Notes under the pieces: generated by a model
What the model saw: only the letters and a program-made list of their open reading frames with translations
Told to the model about the DNA's origin: nothing
The model's database searches: none
Part shown: positions 54,901 to 64,000 of the stretch, piece by piece
Numbering within the stretch: position 1 is the stretch's first letter
How the letters are laid out: every line of letters begins with the position of its first letter
Program-made: the position numbers and the translations under genes
DNA from: Streptococcus mitis
GTDB taxonomy: Bacteria > Bacillota > Bacilli > Lactobacillales > Streptococcaceae
Reading direction: 5' to 3'
NCBI RefSeq assembly: GCF_946190375.1
Contig: NZ_CAMIAF010000003.1
Span: 79,270 to 143,269 of the forward strand
Length of the DNA stretch: 64,000 bases

Positions 54901-57873
54901 ACCGATACGAGCTTTATTAGCAACTATATCAGCTTCTACATATCCTTTATTAACATTACCTTTCCAGATTTCACCAACCATACCAGCGAAGTCCCATCCT
55001 CTATCACCTACACCAGTAAGTTTACCGATATAAGCAACATTAGTAAGCTGTCCGCCGTTATCTAATTTGTTAACAAGTCCGGCAATTCCATCTCTACCAG
55101 TTATGCTACCAGTTACTTTAATATTCTCAACAGTAGCATTCTTAACAGTTCTAGCAAGAGCAGAAATGTTATCAATCCAAGGCATATTAATATCGACATT
55201 AGCCAAGTTAACATCTTTAACCGAACCACCTTCAATACCACCAAATAATTGACGTGTCATATTGTGGATTGAATAACGTTGTCCCTCAACACTTGATAAC
55301 TTACCTTTAAATGTACCAGGAACATACTCTTTATTTGGAGTTGGTACATTAGCTGCATTTAGATCTGCACCAAGTTTAAACTCACCGCTAGGGTTAGCTT
55401 TCATATCTTTTACAAGCTCATTGAAGTTGTAGTAAACATTACCTTCTTTTGCTTTTTGTTTTTCAAAGTAATGAACATACTCTTCGCTAAGTGTGTTATC
55501 AGCATTACGTTGAACTAAGTCTGGTGCTTTGGCAGTAACTTTATATAAAGTTTTTCCGTCTTTTTCTACTTCTTCAATCTTGTCAACAGCAAGTCGTGTA
55601 ACCTTGTTGTCGTGAGTGGTCACTCGTAGATAAAGTGGGGCAACATCAGCTGGTTTTTCTGTAAGCAAACTAGTATCTGTTTCATTACCGTCAGCGTCCA
55701 CACTCATCAAGCTTGTTTCTTTGATATTTTTGATTTCAACTTTTTTGAGGTCAATTCTTAGAGGTTCTTCATTCAGAACTACTTCCTCATCGCCTTCACC
55801 ACGGTCATAAACCATCTTAGTTTCAATCTTATAATCTTTGTAGTATTGCAAATCTGTCAGGCTAGCTGTTAAGTTGTCAGGTGAAACATTCAATGTTTTC
55901 ACAATCTCATCACCTTTTTTCAGAGTTAAGGTGATAGATTTAATGGCCGCCTTGCTTGGATTTTCTAGACTGTATTTAACATCTGAAGTACGTTTCAAAT
56001 CCTTAGGTTCAACTGCAGTGATGGTCAATACTGGTTTTTCAAAGGTCTTGGTACCACGTTTCAAAATTTTGTCTTGAGGTGCCTCAAGGATTTCCTCTGT
56101 AACTTTTGGAGCGTCTTCTGTTTTAACTCCCTTAATGGTATTAAAGGTCTTGGTGATTTTTTTCTGGCCTTCTTTGCCTTCTTGAGCTACAACTTCTAAG
56201 CCTTTTTTCAGTTGGTCATCTTCTTTAACAACTTCCTTAAATGGAATCTTTTCAAGACTTTCTTCTACAAGAGTTCCTTCAATTGGTTTTGTACCACGGC
56301 TTACCTGTTGGTTTACAGGCTCCTTGGTAACTTCTGTGCTAGTTGAAAGAACTTGGTCAGTTTTGACACCTTCTACTGTTTTATAAGTTGTTTTGGTAAC
56401 TTGACTACCTTTTTCACCATTTCTTACGACAGTTTCTTCGTCCGTATACTTGGTTGGATCCTCAGTCGTTTCAGTTTTGTAGTCTAAATCTGTAGTTGAT
56501 GTTTCAACAAGGGTTCCCTCAGTTACTTTGTACTCAGGTAATTGATCTTGAACAAGTGCTTGACCTTCCTTGCCTGCCTCTTGGGTTCCTTTAGACTCTA
56601 CTTTAGCCTCTGGCAGTTCGGGTTGCGTTAAGGATTGACCTTCCTTACCTACCTCTTGAGTTCCTTTAGACTCTGGCAATTCTGGCTGCGTTAAGGCTTG
56701 TCCTGCTCTACCTTCTTCTTGGGTTCCTTTGGCTTCTACTGGAGCCTCTGGCAATTCTGGCTGCGTTAAGGCTTGTCCTGTTCTACCTTCTTCTTGCGTA
56801 CCTTTAGCTACTTGGTAAGTTGGTTCAGCTTGTGGTACTGGAGTTGGGGCAGGTTGCACCTCTTTCTTAGTTCCTACCGCAATGACTTGCGACACAGGAT
56901 TTTGAACCACTTGGTCTTCAATGACTTCTCTAACTTCTTGACCGTTGACCATCGAAACTTTGGTTACAAGGCGACGCTGACCATTTACTCCGGCTGTGAC
57001 GATACGAGTCTGTCCTTCTGCTAGATTCGTATCTGGGCTTGTGACCGTTTCAAAAGGAATCTCAACCAAGCTCTCTTCCTGTCTAACCTGAGGCTTCTCA
57101 GAAACTGGTTTTTCTTCAACAGCAGGAGCAACTGGATTCTCTACTACAGGTTTTTCGATGACAGTTTCTGGAGTGACAGCAGATCTTTCTTGAACTACTT
57201 CTGTTTTCTCGATTTCATTTGTATTTTGTTTTTCTACTGGCAACTGAGGCTTCTCAGCTGAAACTGGTCTTGATGGATGGAGTTCTGCTTCCTTAAAGTA
57301 TCCAATGTATTCATAGCCATCAATGTGGATAATCCCTTCAGCTAAACCTTCATGTGTAGTGGCCGAAATAGTTTGGTTATAAGAAAGCAATTCTTTATTT
57401 TCAAATGCAAATGTCCCATAAGGTACAAAGGTACTGGCTCCTAAAGAACCAATCAAGAGAACACCTAGAACTTCTCTACGACCTTTTTTGGACACCAAAA
57501 AGACTGCTAGTGAGGCCGTTGCCAAACCAAGACCTGCCAAGGCTAGTTCCTTACTTCCTGTGTAGGGAAGTTGTTGACTGTTAGTTGCCTTCTTACGATA
57601 AACTACATATAGAATATCATCATCTTGAAATTCTGTAGGAACCTCATGGTGAATCAGGGCTTTTTCAGATTCGGTCAATTCCTGCTCCGCCAAATAACGG
57701 TAATGAACACTATGAGCACTGCCAACTTCATTGGCTTGAACCTTATCTACTAAAAGGGCACTGGCACCAAAAAGGAAGGCCCCGATGGCTACAGGACCTA
57801 CCCCAACAGTTAGCTTACGAATCGAATATTTGGTAATTTTTTCTAGTTGTTGTTTTGTTTTTCTCATTCTCAC
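51970..57873 (-). CDS. zmpB: Zinc metalloprotease ZmpB (M26 family)
   Basis: 1967 residues. YSIRK signal (16-20) and hydrophobic segment (about 22-45), then LPYTG at 102-106 followed by a second hydrophobic stretch; that N-terminal sorting signal is typical of Zmp/IgA1-type proteases. Next come ~360-450 tandem repeats ([20 protein letters not shown]), G5-like Gly-rich domains (about 460-620), GLUG motifs (about 900-1000) and the M26 catalytic domain with HETTH at 1633-1637 and the third ligand E1657 (20 residues later). It acts at the surface. Starts GTG at 57873 or ATG at 57867; overlaps the DUF436 stop. Confidence 0.94.
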   Translation of the reverse strand: MRMRKTKQQLEKITKYSIRKLTVGVGPVAIGAFLFGASALLVDKVQANEVGSAHSVHYRYLAEQELTESEKALIHHEVPTEFQDDDILYVVYRKKATNSQQLPYTGSKELALAGLGLATASLAVFLVSKKGRREVLGVLLIGSLGASTFVPYGTFAFENKELLSYNQTISATTHEGLAEGIIHIDGYEYIGYFKEAELHPSRPVSAEKPQLPVEKQNTNEIEKTEVVQERSAVTPETVIEKPVVENPVAPAVEEKPVSEKPQVRQEESLVEIPFETVTSPDTNLAEGQTRIVTAGVNGQRRLVTKVSMVNGQEVREVIEDQVVQNPVSQVIAVGTKKEVQPAPTPVPQAEPTYQVAKGTQEEGRTGQALTQPELPEAPVEAKGTQEEGRAGQALTQPELPESKGTQEVGKEGQSLTQPELPEAKVESKGTQEAGKEGQALVQDQLPEYKVTEGTLVETSTTDLDYKTETTEDPTKYTDEETVVRNGEKGSQVTKTTYKTVEGVKTDQVLSTSTEVTKEPVNQQVSRGTKPIEGTLVEESLEKIPFKEVVKEDDQLKKGLEVVAQEGKEGQKKITKTFNTIKGVKTEDAPKVTEEILEAPQDKILKRGTKTFEKPVLTITAVEPKDLKRTSDVKYSLENPSKAAIKSITLTLKKGDEIVKTLNVSPDNLTASLTDLQYYKDYKIETKMVYDRGEGDEEVVLNEEPLRIDLKKVEIKNIKETSLMSVDADGNETDTSLLTEKPADVAPLYLRVTTHDNKVTRLAVDKIEEVEKDGKTLYKVTAKAPDLVQRNADNTLSEEYVHYFEKQKAKEGNVYYNFNELVKDMKANPSGEFKLGADLNAANVPTPNKEYVPGTFKGKLSSVEGQRYSIHNMTRQLFGGIEGGSVKDVNLANVDINMPWIDNISALARTVKNATVENIKVTGSITGRDGIAGLVNKLDNGGQLTNVAYIGKLTGVGDRGWDFAGMVGEIWKGNVNKGYVEADIVANKARIGGFIARSDNGSDPNGIGKYGSVRNAVTKGTIKVNTPVEVGGFLSKNWAWGKVADSVSMMKVENGEVFYGSKDIDEDGGYFSNNALERNFIVKDVSTGKRSFKFSVSNRIKEVSQDEADQKIATLGITANDYVINPLVSDTLNNVKPKSDTYKDTQDYDASRELAYRNVEKLQPFYNKEWIVNQGNKLAADSPLMTKEVLSVTAMKGNDFVTDLTDADHILVHYADKTKDIFTISPKDSQVKQVKEYSVAELGEVVYTPNMVVKDRADLISAIESKLSPVELQSDPIYQHLGRTGPNKVNAIKDLYLEESFKYVKDNLTQFVTKLVENEDHQLNTDEAAKRALIKKIDDNKAAVLLGLTYLNRYYGVKFDDFNIKELMLFKPDFYGKNVSVLDFLIKVGSKESNIKGDRTLEAYRETIGGVIGIGELNSFLDYNMRLFTSDTDLNDWFIKATKDNVYVVEPKTTTPEFADKKHRAYEGLNNDMHGKMILPLLNLKDAHMILISTYNTMAYSSFEKYGKNTEAEREAFKKEIDKVAKAQQNYLDFWSRLSLDKVRNQLLKSNNMVPTPVLDNQNYKEGTDKYGHTNSGKDVAPIRELYGPTGRYHATDWRMGAVARIYGNPYKDDSVFFMVTNMISDFGISAFTHETTHVNDRMVYLGGSRHREGTDLEAFAQGMLQSPAETSPNGDFKALGLNMAYERPNDGNQWYNTNPNDLTSRAEIDHYMKGFNDTLMLLDYLEGEAVLDKGSKELNNAWFKKVAKKLRNANTKNQYDEVRDLNAEEKAYSLTSVNDLVDKNFMTKHGPGNGTYDPTGFGSAYVTVPITAGIYGGNTSEGAPGSMSFKHNTFRMWGYFGYEKGFLNYASNMLKNESKQAGHATLGDDFIIKKVSDGKFNTLEDWKKEYFKEVVDKAKAGFNPVTIDGTTYSSYDDLKNAFAAAVDKDKATLKNGSVKSDNTVALKEKIFKKLLQQTNSFKTSIFK

Positions 57874-58433
57874 GACTTTCTAATAGAATCTTGCGGATAG
57901 TGTGCACGCGCACCTCCGATTAATTTTGGACGACTAGCCAGCGCCGTTACGTGGGCATGACCAATCTCTCTCAAAAGAGTGCGAATCGGAACCTGAACAT
58001 GCTTGACATGCATACCAATTGCTGTGTCTCCGATATCCAATCCAGCATGAGCCTTGATAAATTCAACCTCAACTGGATCCTTCATAAACTTGAAGGCTGC
58101 CAACTGACCCGAACCTCCTGCATGAAGAGTAGGAAGGACACTAACGATTTCCAGACCAAACTGCTCTGCCACCTGACGTTCAACAACGAGGGCCCGATTG
58201 ACATGTTCACAACCTTGAACAGCTAGATGAACTCCTTTTTCTTCTAGGATATCTAGGATGGTCTTCACAATGATTTCGCCAATTTCTTGGCTGGATTCCT
58301 TGCCAATCTGACCACCTATCACTTCACTAGAAGAAAGGCCCAAAACAAAGATGGATCCTTGCTTCAAATTGGCCTTTTCCAATACATCTTCTACAATCTG
58401 TCTTGTCTCTCTTTGAATGTCTTTTTCCTTCAT
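57870..58433 (-). CDS. UPF0340 (DUF436/TIGR01440) family protein
   Basis: 187 residues from the ATG at 58433 ([45 protein letters not shown]), with GAGGTATCAAGT upstream. The family has a Rossmann-like fold; the substrate is unknown. Conserved motifs [25 protein letters not shown] and [17 protein letters not shown] are visible. Its stop overlaps the start of zmpB, so the two are translationally linked. It has a near-consensus promoter (58460-58488). Confidence 0.85.
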   Translation of the reverse strand: MKEKDIQRETRQIVEDVLEKANLKQGSIFVLGLSSSEVIGGQIGKESSQEIGEIIVKTILDILEEKGVHLAVQGCEHVNRALVVERQVAEQFGLEIVSVLPTLHAGGSGQLAAFKFMKDPVEVEFIKAHAGLDIGDTAIGMHVKHVQVPIRTLLREIGHAHVTALASRPKLIGGARAHYPQDSIRKS

Positions 58434-58459
58434 ACTTGATACCTCTTTTGTCACTATCT

Positions 58460-58488
58460 ATCATATCGTTTTTTCTTGTTTTTAGCAA
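58460..58488 (-). promoter_or_regulatory. Promoter of the DUF436-zmpB operon
   Basis: Minus strand: -35 TTGCTA (58483-58488), 17 bp, -10 TATGAT (58460-58465), about 27 bases from the ATG at 58433. Confidence 0.75.
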
Positions 58489-58527
58489 GATAGACAACCT
58501 GAAAATCTTACTCCAACCTGCATAAAA

Positions 58528-58547
58528 CTCCCAGAATTGACTGGGAG
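58528..58547 (-). terminator. zmpS terminator
   Basis: CTCCCAG-loop-CTGGGAG (58528-58534 with 58541-58547) directly after the zmpS stop, followed by TTTTATG on the minus strand. Confidence 0.8.
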
Positions 58548-60239
58548 TTAGTTAGTTTCTATTATATTTATGTATATTTCAACTGTCGTACCCTTTAAAG
58601 GTGCAGAATCGATCTTCATCTGGTAATTGTCTCCAAAATGAAGTTTGAGCCGTTGGTCAACATTTTGAAGACCGACTCCCCCACGTTTGAGTTGACTTTG
58701 ACTACTATCGCTAGCATCTTGGAAACCCACTCCATCATCCTCAATACGGATGACCAGTCCTGAATCCTGTTTCTGGACAGAAACTCTAATATGTCCTTGA
58801 CCTTCCTTCTCCTTGATGCCATGGTAAAGAGCATTTTCTACCAAGGGTTGTAACACCAACTTGGGCAAGACTAGCTTATCAAAGTCAGGATTTTCAGCAA
58901 TTTCATATTCCAGCTTATCTCCATAACGCTGTTTCTGGATAAAGAGATACTGACGAACATGATTGATTTCATCAGACAGGCAAATCAAATCCTTGCCTTG
59001 ATTGAGCGCTAAGCGGAAATAGGTTGCCAAGGACTTGGTCACCTGAACCACTCGCTGACTATCCTGAAATTCAGCCATCCAGATGATAGTATCCAAGGTG
59101 TTATAGAGGAAATGCGGATTAATCTGGCTCGATAGGGCTTGAAGTTGGTACTGACGGGTCGTTTCTTCCTGCCTGCGAATAGCTGCCATCAGCTGATCAA
59201 TCTGATCCAACATGGTATTAAATTGGCGAGTTACTTCTCTCAGTTCATGGGCACCAGTTTCCTTGGCACGAAGATTCTGACCACCAGAAGCAATCTCCAG
59301 CATGGTTTCTCTCAAGTCATTCAGAGGAGCAATCCAACGCTTGAGACTGAACCACACCAAGCAGAGACAGGCAAGAAGAGAGGTGAAACTGGCTCCAAGC
59401 AAGGTCCACATGAGTTGACTCCGAACTTGGTCTAACTTCTCCAGCGAAGACACGCCTATAACCGTCCAATCTGTTCCAGCAATCTTTTCTTGACTGACAT
59501 AGGATCGGTGGTCTGGAGTATAGCCCTGCCCTGTCTCAATATAGGGTTTCATGGCCTCCATTTCACTAGCTGAGCTATAAACTGTATGTTGAGGATGATA
59601 AACAAATTCATGGTTTTCATTGATGATAAAGGCAAAACCCTGCTGGCCCAACTGAAGTTGGTTAAGATAGGCTTCCAGAGTTTCGTAGGAAATATCCAAA
59701 CGAAGCACGCCCAGATTAGCTCCCTTTGCATCAACAAGTTCTTGAGTGACAGAAATGACCCACTGACTGTCCGATTTACGAGCTGGGTTCAAAACTGGCA
59801 TGGCTCCCCGATGAATAGCCTTTTGATACCAATCTTCAGCCATCATATCAGAGGATGTTTTCATCTGCACACTGTCATCTGTAGAAATGACCTGACCTGA
59901 TTTGGTGACCAGTACAACAGCTTTCAAATCTTGGTCTGCCTTCAAGATAGTCAAAAATAGATTTCGGATTCCCTTGACCTTGTCTTGACTGGGATTCTCA
60001 GCATAGGTCAGGACATCTGCCTGCTGGGTCAAACTAGTCGAGGTGGTTTCTAATTTTTTGATATAGGACTGGATAAAGTGGCTAGTCTGGCTAATAGTCG
60101 TCTGGCTATTGCCCTCAATGCTAGCCTCAATGGCTGAAGAACTAGATTGATAGTAGAAAGTCCCAACCAGAGCTAGGAGAATGAGAAAGACCAGAAAGAT
60201 GGAAATAACCATTCTGACTAGGAGAGAAGAACGCTTCAT
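58548..60239 (-). CDS. zmpS: Sensor histidine kinase of the Zmp locus
   Basis: 563 residues: first membrane helix (about 11-31), extracellular dCache-like sensor (about 35-275), second helix (about 278-300), HAMP region (about 300-350) and a LytS/YesM-type kinase domain with phospho-His in QINPHFLYNTLDTI (about 380) and GVGLQNVDQRLKLHFGDNY near the C-terminus (ATP lid). It overlaps the upstream response regulator stop by four bases. It probably senses an external signal and controls the zmpB region. Confidence 0.92.
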   Translation of the reverse strand: MKRSSLLVRMVISIFLVFLILLALVGTFYYQSSSSAIEASIEGNSQTTISQTSHFIQSYIKKLETTSTSLTQQADVLTYAENPSQDKVKGIRNLFLTILKADQDLKAVVLVTKSGQVISTDDSVQMKTSSDMMAEDWYQKAIHRGAMPVLNPARKSDSQWVISVTQELVDAKGANLGVLRLDISYETLEAYLNQLQLGQQGFAFIINENHEFVYHPQHTVYSSASEMEAMKPYIETGQGYTPDHRSYVSQEKIAGTDWTVIGVSSLEKLDQVRSQLMWTLLGASFTSLLACLCLVWFSLKRWIAPLNDLRETMLEIASGGQNLRAKETGAHELREVTRQFNTMLDQIDQLMAAIRRQEETTRQYQLQALSSQINPHFLYNTLDTIIWMAEFQDSQRVVQVTKSLATYFRLALNQGKDLICLSDEINHVRQYLFIQKQRYGDKLEYEIAENPDFDKLVLPKLVLQPLVENALYHGIKEKEGQGHIRVSVQKQDSGLVIRIEDDGVGFQDASDSSQSQLKRGGVGLQNVDQRLKLHFGDNYQMKIDSAPLKGTTVEIYINIIETN

Positions 60240-60973
60240 CGGCCTTCTCCCTTCTTAAACTGACGAGGTGTCACACACGCAATCTGCTTAAAGCGTTGGG
60301 TAAAGTAGTTCATATCTTCAAAACCAACCTTTTCGGCTATCTCATAAATCTTTAAATCTGTAGTCAGAAGCAAGAGCTTGGCTTGTTTGACACGTTCTCT
60401 TACCAGGTAATCCTGAAAAGGCAGTCCCAACTCTTTCTTAATCAAAGAACTCAGATAAGTCGGATTAAAGCCCAAGTCACTGGCCAAAGACTTTAAACTA
60501 AACTGGCTATCAGCCAGATGGGACTGGATTTTCTGGGCCATGTTTCCTTCAAACTTATCGGTCAATAAATCTTGTAACTGCTCTTCTTTCTCTTCTTTAT
60601 CCAACTTTTGCTTGATTTTCCCCAACATTTCCTCAATATCCTGACGAGAAAAGGGCTTGAGCAAGTAGTCATCCACACCGAGTTTGACAGCAGACAAGGC
60701 ATAATCAAAATCATCGTAGCCTGTTAAAAAGACCAAATGAACCTGAGGATAGGTTTCTCGTACCAGACTGGCTAACTGGATGCCATTTAGCTGAGGCATA
60801 TTGATATCGGTTAAAATGATATCTGGCACCTGCTTTTGTATCAATTCCCAAGCCTGCCTTCCATTTTCAGCCTGACCGATGATTTCCATATCGTAGGCTG
60901 CTACATTGACCAGCTTGGTCAAGCCTTGTCTTACCAGATATTCATCTTCTACGATTAAGATTCTATAGGTCAT
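60236..60973 (-). CDS. zmpR: Response regulator of the Zmp locus (AraC-type output)
   Basis: 245 residues from the ATG at 60973 (MTYRILIVEDEYLVRQGL); AAAGGAGAG upstream, so the earlier in-frame ATG is not used. Receiver domain with phospho-acceptor Asp56 (DIILTDINMPQ), a linker, and two AraC helix-turn-helix motifs at the C-terminus (about 145-245: SLKSLASDLGFNPTYLSSLIKKELG, IYEIAEKVGFEDMNYFTQRFKQ). It is the first gene of the two-component operon. An extended -10 (TGC-TATACT, 61003-61008) lies upstream. Confidence 0.93.
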   Translation of the reverse strand: MTYRILIVEDEYLVRQGLTKLVNVAAYDMEIIGQAENGRQAWELIQKQVPDIILTDINMPQLNGIQLASLVRETYPQVHLVFLTGYDDFDYALSAVKLGVDDYLLKPFSRQDIEEMLGKIKQKLDKEEKEEQLQDLLTDKFEGNMAQKIQSHLADSQFSLKSLASDLGFNPTYLSSLIKKELGLPFQDYLVRERVKQAKLLLLTTDLKIYEIAEKVGFEDMNYFTQRFKQIACVTPRQFKKGEGR

Positions 60974-61002
60974 GCTTCTCTCCTTTGTCACTTACTAGTA
61001 TC

Positions 61003-61008
61003 AGTATA
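61003..61008 (-). promoter_or_regulatory. zmpRS promoter -10
   Basis: Minus-strand TGC-TATACT, extended -10, about 30 bases from the ATG of zmpR. Confidence 0.6.
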
Positions 61009-61043
61009 GCAAAATTCTCCTCTAACTGCTTAGGAAAGCCCTC

Positions 61044-62156
61044 TTAATCGACATAATCTAGTAAATAAGCGTAACCTTTTTCTTCCATTTGGTCTTTGGG
61101 AATAAAGCGGATAGAGAGACTATTGATACAGTAGCGCAAGCCCCCCTTATCCTGTGGTCCATCCGTAAAGACATGGCCAAGGTGAGAATCTCCAACTCGG
61201 CTCCGCACTTCCATGCGTGTCATATTGTAAGACTTATCTTCCTTGTAGGTAGCAACATCTGGACTGATTGGTTGGGTGAAACTAGGCCAGCCGCAACCAG
61301 ACTCAAACTTGTCCTTTGATGAAAAGAGGGGTTCGCCAGTTGCTACATCCACATAGATACCAGATTCAAATTTATCCCAGTAGCGGTTTGAAAAAGCCCG
61401 TTCTGTTTGATTTTTCTGGGTAACTGCATACTCCTCAGGTGACAAGGTCTTTTTCAATTCTTCATCACTTGGCTTAGGATATTTGCTAGCATCGATGACA
61501 GGATAGGCCGCCTGGTTGACATTGATATGACAGTAGCCATTTGGATTTTTCTTGAGATAGTCTTGGTGGTAATCCTCAGCCACTACAAAATTCTTCAAGG
61601 TTTCCTTTTCAACTGCTAGAGGTTGATCGTATTTCTTAGCCACCTCATTAAAGACTTGGTTAATTACCTCTAAATCCTTGTCATCTGTGTAATAAACACC
61701 AGTACGGTACTGGGTTCCCACATCATTTCCTTGTTTATTTTTGCTAGTTGGATTGATAATGCGGAAATAATGAAGCAGGATTTCCTTGAGGGAAATTTGA
61801 TTGGCGTCATAGGTGACATGAACAGTCTCCGCATGACCTGTTTGGTTAATCAATTCGTACTTGGTTGTTTCCCCTCTACCATTCGCATAGCCTGATACGG
61901 CATCTGTCACACCGGGAACGCGTGAGAAGTATTCCTCAACTCCCCAGAAACAACCTCCAGCCAGATAAATTTCGTGCAAGTCTGCAGCTTTACTAATTTC
62001 TGTTTTTTTCACTGTTTTTCCTCCTTGGCTAACTGATGCTTTCTCAATTTGCGAGCTATCTGTCTGCCCTGCATTTCGCATCAATAGAAAATAGAAACCG
62101 GTTATGGCTAGGAAAAAGATTCCTGCCAAGACAAACAATTTTACTTTATCATTCAT
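61044..62156 (-). CDS. msrAB2: Membrane-anchored methionine sulfoxide reductase MsrAB2
   Basis: 370 residues: a signal anchor (about 8-25), an MsrA domain with the catalytic Cys in [14 protein letters not shown] (about 69) and an MsrB domain (about 230-370) with [12 protein letters not shown] and catalytic Cys in [14 protein letters not shown]. It repairs R- and S-methionine sulfoxide in exported proteins damaged by H2O2. Reducing power comes from the neighbouring etrx2 and ccdA2. It is the last gene of the operon and follows etrx2 by 9 bases. Confidence 0.95.
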   Translation of the reverse strand: MNDKVKLFVLAGIFFLAITGFYFLLMRNAGQTDSSQIEKASVSQGGKTVKKTEISKAADLHEIYLAGGCFWGVEEYFSRVPGVTDAVSGYANGRGETTKYELINQTGHAETVHVTYDANQISLKEILLHYFRIINPTSKNKQGNDVGTQYRTGVYYTDDKDLEVINQVFNEVAKKYDQPLAVEKETLKNFVVAEDYHQDYLKKNPNGYCHINVNQAAYPVIDASKYPKPSDEELKKTLSPEEYAVTQKNQTERAFSNRYWDKFESGIYVDVATGEPLFSSKDKFESGCGWPSFTQPISPDVATYKEDKSYNMTRMEVRSRVGDSHLGHVFTDGPQDKGGLRYCINSLSIRFIPKDQMEEKGYAYLLDYVD

Positions 62157-62165
62157 GATCTTTCT

Positions 62166-62729
62166 CTACCCCATTTCTTTCAATGTTTTTAAAATCATAT
62201 CCTTATCCATAAAACCAGGTTGCGTTTTGACTAGCTTACCTTCCTTGTCTATAAAGGCTTGAGTTGGGTAAGAACGGACACCATAACTTTCCAAAAGTTT
62301 TCCTGATGAGTCAATTAAAACTGGGAAATTTTTATAATCCAAGCCCTTGTACCAGTTCTTAAAGTCTGCTTCTGCTTGCTCCCCCTTATGTCCAGGTGAC
62401 ACTACTGTCAAGACCACATAATCATCACCAGCATCTTTAGCAATTTCATCCGTATCTGGAAGACTGGCTAGACAGATGGAACACCAAGAAGCCCAGAATT
62501 TGAGATAGACTTTCTTACCCTTATAATCAGATAAACGGTAAGTCTTGCCATCTACTCCCGTCAGTTCAAAATCAGCAACTGCCTGACCTTTAGTCGCAGT
62601 TTGCGAACTGACTTGTTCTGTTTTTGTTTGCTCCTTCATAGTAGATTCGTCTGACATGTTTTTAGCCGAACAGGCTGCCAAGCAACAGATTGATCCTACT
62701 CCAAGGAGAAATGTTTGCCATTTTTTCAT
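62166..62729 (-). CDS. etrx2: Thioredoxin-like surface lipoprotein Etrx2
   Basis: 187 residues from the ATG at 62729 (MKKWQTFLLGVGSICCLAAC), with GAGAGG upstream; lipobox LAAC with the lipidated Cys at about residue 20. TlpA/ResA-like thioredoxin domain with the active site WCSIC (C-S-I-C, about 97-100) and cis-Pro in YPTQAF. It passes electrons from CcdA2 to MsrAB2 at the outer face. It overlaps the end of ccdA2 before a nested start. Confidence 0.93.
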   Translation of the reverse strand: MKKWQTFLLGVGSICCLAACSAKNMSDESTMKEQTKTEQVSSQTATKGQAVADFELTGVDGKTYRLSDYKGKKVYLKFWASWCSICLASLPDTDEIAKDAGDDYVVLTVVSPGHKGEQAEADFKNWYKGLDYKNFPVLIDSSGKLLESYGVRSYPTQAFIDKEGKLVKTQPGFMDKDMILKTLKEMG

Positions 62730-62742
62730 TTCTTTTTCCTCT

Positions 62743-63453
62743 CTATTCAAATAATGTAGTCAAAATGGAAGCATTTCCCAAAAGCACCAAGATTCCCATC
62801 ACGATAATGAGGAAACCACCTACTTTTTTGAGGGTTCCAAGGTAGGGATGAAGTTTTCGGAAATGTTTCAAAACATAGCTGGAGGCTAGAGCTAGAACCA
62901 AAAATGGTAGTGCCAAACCCAGCGTGTAAACCAACATGAGAGCAGCCCCCTGCCAAGCACCTGAACCACCTGAAGCCGCCAATGCCAAAACAGAGCCCAG
63001 AACCGGCCCCACACAAGGCGTCCAAGCAAAACTAAAGGTCAATCCCAGTAAAAATGCCTGACTATAGCCGTTACCCTTTTGCCCCTGTCTCTGTAATTGT
63101 AGCCTTCTTTCCTTGTAGAGTCCCTGAAAATGTAAGACTTCCATCTGGTGCAAGCCCAAGAGAATGATAAGCGCACCCGTCACATACTGAAACCAAGAAG
63201 CATACAGCAAATTGCCTAAAAAACCAGCTCCATAGCCCAGTAGGATAAAGATAAAGGAAATCCCCGCTATAAAAGCCAGAGTTCGCAATAAACTAACAAG
63301 TGAGATTGAAAATTTGCCACTAGAAGCCTGAGCACCATCTTTGTCATCCAACAAGACCCCTGCATAGACTGGCAACAAGGGTAAGATACAAGGAGAAAAG
63401 AAGGAAAGAATTCCAGCAAGAAAAACACTGATAAAAAAGATTATATTATCCAT
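62743..63453 (-). CDS. ccdA2: Cytochrome c biogenesis-type thiol transporter CcdA2
   Basis: 236 residues with six membrane helices. The redox-active Cys are in FFSPCILPLLPVYAG (about 21) and SFAWTPCVGPVLGSV (about 143), the DsbD/CcdA signature. It carries electrons from cytoplasmic thioredoxin to Etrx2. First gene of ccdA2-etrx2-msrAB2. A TATAAT -10 lies at 63485-63490 upstream. Confidence 0.93.
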   Translation of the reverse strand: MDNIIFFISVFLAGILSFFSPCILPLLPVYAGVLLDDKDGAQASSGKFSISLVSLLRTLAFIAGISFIFILLGYGAGFLGNLLYASWFQYVTGALIILLGLHQMEVLHFQGLYKERRLQLQRQGQKGNGYSQAFLLGLTFSFAWTPCVGPVLGSVLALAASGGSGAWQGAALMLVYTLGLALPFLVLALASSYVLKHFRKLHPYLGTLKKVGGFLIIVMGILVLLGNASILTTLFE

Positions 63454-63781
63454 TGCCTTCCTCCATTCTTTGATTTGATAGGACTATTATAGCTCCAAAA
63501 ATCAAGAAAAAATAGGGACAATGATAGGGAAAAATAGGAATTTAATCAGGTTATACTTCAAATAAATCAAAAAACATGAGTAAAAGGGTAAGCTATCTTA
63601 GTTTTTTGAGCCAACATTTAGTAAATTAAAAAACAGATTCTTCCATCTATCGCGGAAAAATCTGTCATTGATTTACTGATTTACAAAAACTCCAGCCACG
63701 GTTTACGAACCTTATCTTTGCTGGTTCCTCTGTATTTTTTTAGTTCTAAGAACGCCATTTTGACCATTATTGGTAATAGTC
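63454..63781. other. 328-bp spacer with ccdA2 promoter and a terminator
   Basis: From the left: -10 TATAAT on the minus strand at 63485-63490 for ccdA2, then an AT-rich stretch (63500-63600) with nothing recognised, then a hairpin ACAGATTcTTCC (63633-63644) / GGAAaAATCTGT (63653-63664) followed by T-run on the minus strand, which fits the terminator of the gene at 63782. The remaining bases hold no start codon with a good ribosome site. Confidence 0.6.
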
Positions 63782-64000
63782 TTACAACAAGGCCTCAAAC
63801 TCAGCAACGGTCATTCCCAATTGCTGGCTGGCAACCTCAGGTGTTAGAAGACCTTGGCGAACTAGATTTACTAAACCTACTTTTAACCCCTCTTCGATAC
63901 CCTCTGCACGGCCACGTTCTAATCCTTTTTCTTCAGCTTGTTCCAAGGCATAGTCCTGTGCCAACAATGCCTGTTCTTCTCGCATACGTAGTTGACTAAA
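63782..64000 (-). CDS. Rpn-family nuclease/transposase, C-terminal end (cut by window)
   Basis: The frame runs in from the right edge (...FSQLRMREEQALLAQDYALEQAEEKGLERGRAEGIEEGLKVGLVNLVRQGLLTPEVASQQLGMTVAEFEALL) and ends at 63782. The charged Glu/Arg/Gly helix and the C-terminal LxxxGLLTPEVASQQLGMTVAEFE are typical of the C-terminus of Rpn/PD-(D/E)XK recombination-promoting nucleases. The N-terminal nuclease is outside the window. An ATG inside (63985) is probably not the true start. Confidence 0.6.
   Translation of the reverse strand, partial: FSQLRMREEQALLAQDYALEQAEEKGLERGRAEGIEEGLKVGLVNLVRQGLLTPEVASQQLGMTVAEFEALL

Noticed and set aside
56530-56830. Tandem repeats considered as a CRISPR or satellite array
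   Set aside because: They encode in-frame protein repeats of ZmpB; unit length and spacing do not fit CRISPR.

Overview
The window is a core-genome stretch of a low-GC streptococcus, almost certainly Streptococcus pneumoniae or a very close mitis-group relative. The basis is the gene set (pyruvate oxidase spxB, lactate oxidase, the copY-cupA-copA copper operon, zmpB with its two-component system, a choline-binding-repeat protein, cpsY, the msrAB2-etrx2-ccdA2 thiol-repair operon), a degenerate BOX repeat, and housekeeping proteins with pneumococcal-type sequences. No rRNA, tRNA, CRISPR array or prophage was seen.

Layout. 1-4.6 kb: livJHMGF branched-chain amino-acid importer (minus strand) behind a consensus promoter carrying a near-perfect CodY box. 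4.6-7.5 kb: ylbG-type gene, clpP (CtsR operator on its promoter), upp, comEB and a TetR regulator that shares a palindromic control region with a divergent degV-family gene. 8.5-12.6 kb: flavoprotein, DUF1697 protein, MerR/TipA-type regulator and a divergent SNF-family transporter. 12.6-17.8 kb: manA, a GH1 6-phospho-beta-glucosidase, a SemiSWEET, and a small locus with an ABC exporter, a 23-codon Cys-ending peptide and a SPASM-like fragment under a perfectly consensus promoter. 17.9-24.7 kb: glyoxalase-fold protein, BOX element, spxB, copper operon, lctO. 24.9-27.9 kb: polar amino-acid ABC importer. 28-31.4 kb: ABC-2 efflux operon led by a secreted-protein gene that is frameshifted in its fourth to fifth codons. 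31.5-33.2 kb: terminator-like repeat and pyrFE behind a PyrR-type attenuator. 33.2-39.1 kb: murD-murG-divIB, a small membrane protein and typA. 39.3-46.5 kb: RsuA-type synthase, small membrane and rhodanese genes, cpsY, and miaA-hflX-hyp-rnz-SDR. 46.6-51.9 kb: DUF3042 gene, thyA, gki, Excalibur/choline-binding protein, hydrolase, pabB. 51.9-61 kb: DUF436 gene, zmpB and the zmpRS two-component system. 61-63.5 kb: ccdA2-etrx2-msrAB2. The right edge holds the C-terminal end of an Rpn-type nuclease/transposase.

How it works together: pyruvate oxidase and lactate oxidase make H2O2 with catabolite-type sites upstream; the methionine sulfoxide reductase operon and copper efflux deal with oxidative and metal stress; the liv and polar amino-acid importers and cpsY concern amino-acid supply; pyrFE, upp, thyA and comEB concern pyrimidines; the mur/div block is cell-wall synthesis and division.

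The two least-described items are the possible RiPP-like locus at 15.8-17.8 kb and the frameshifted secreted-protein/ABC operon at 28-31.5 kb with a perfect 16-bp inverted repeat just upstream of its promoter. Recurrent leaderless starts with -10 boxes 6-7 bases before the ATG are also notable. All calls are from reading the sequence and family knowledge; no searches were run.
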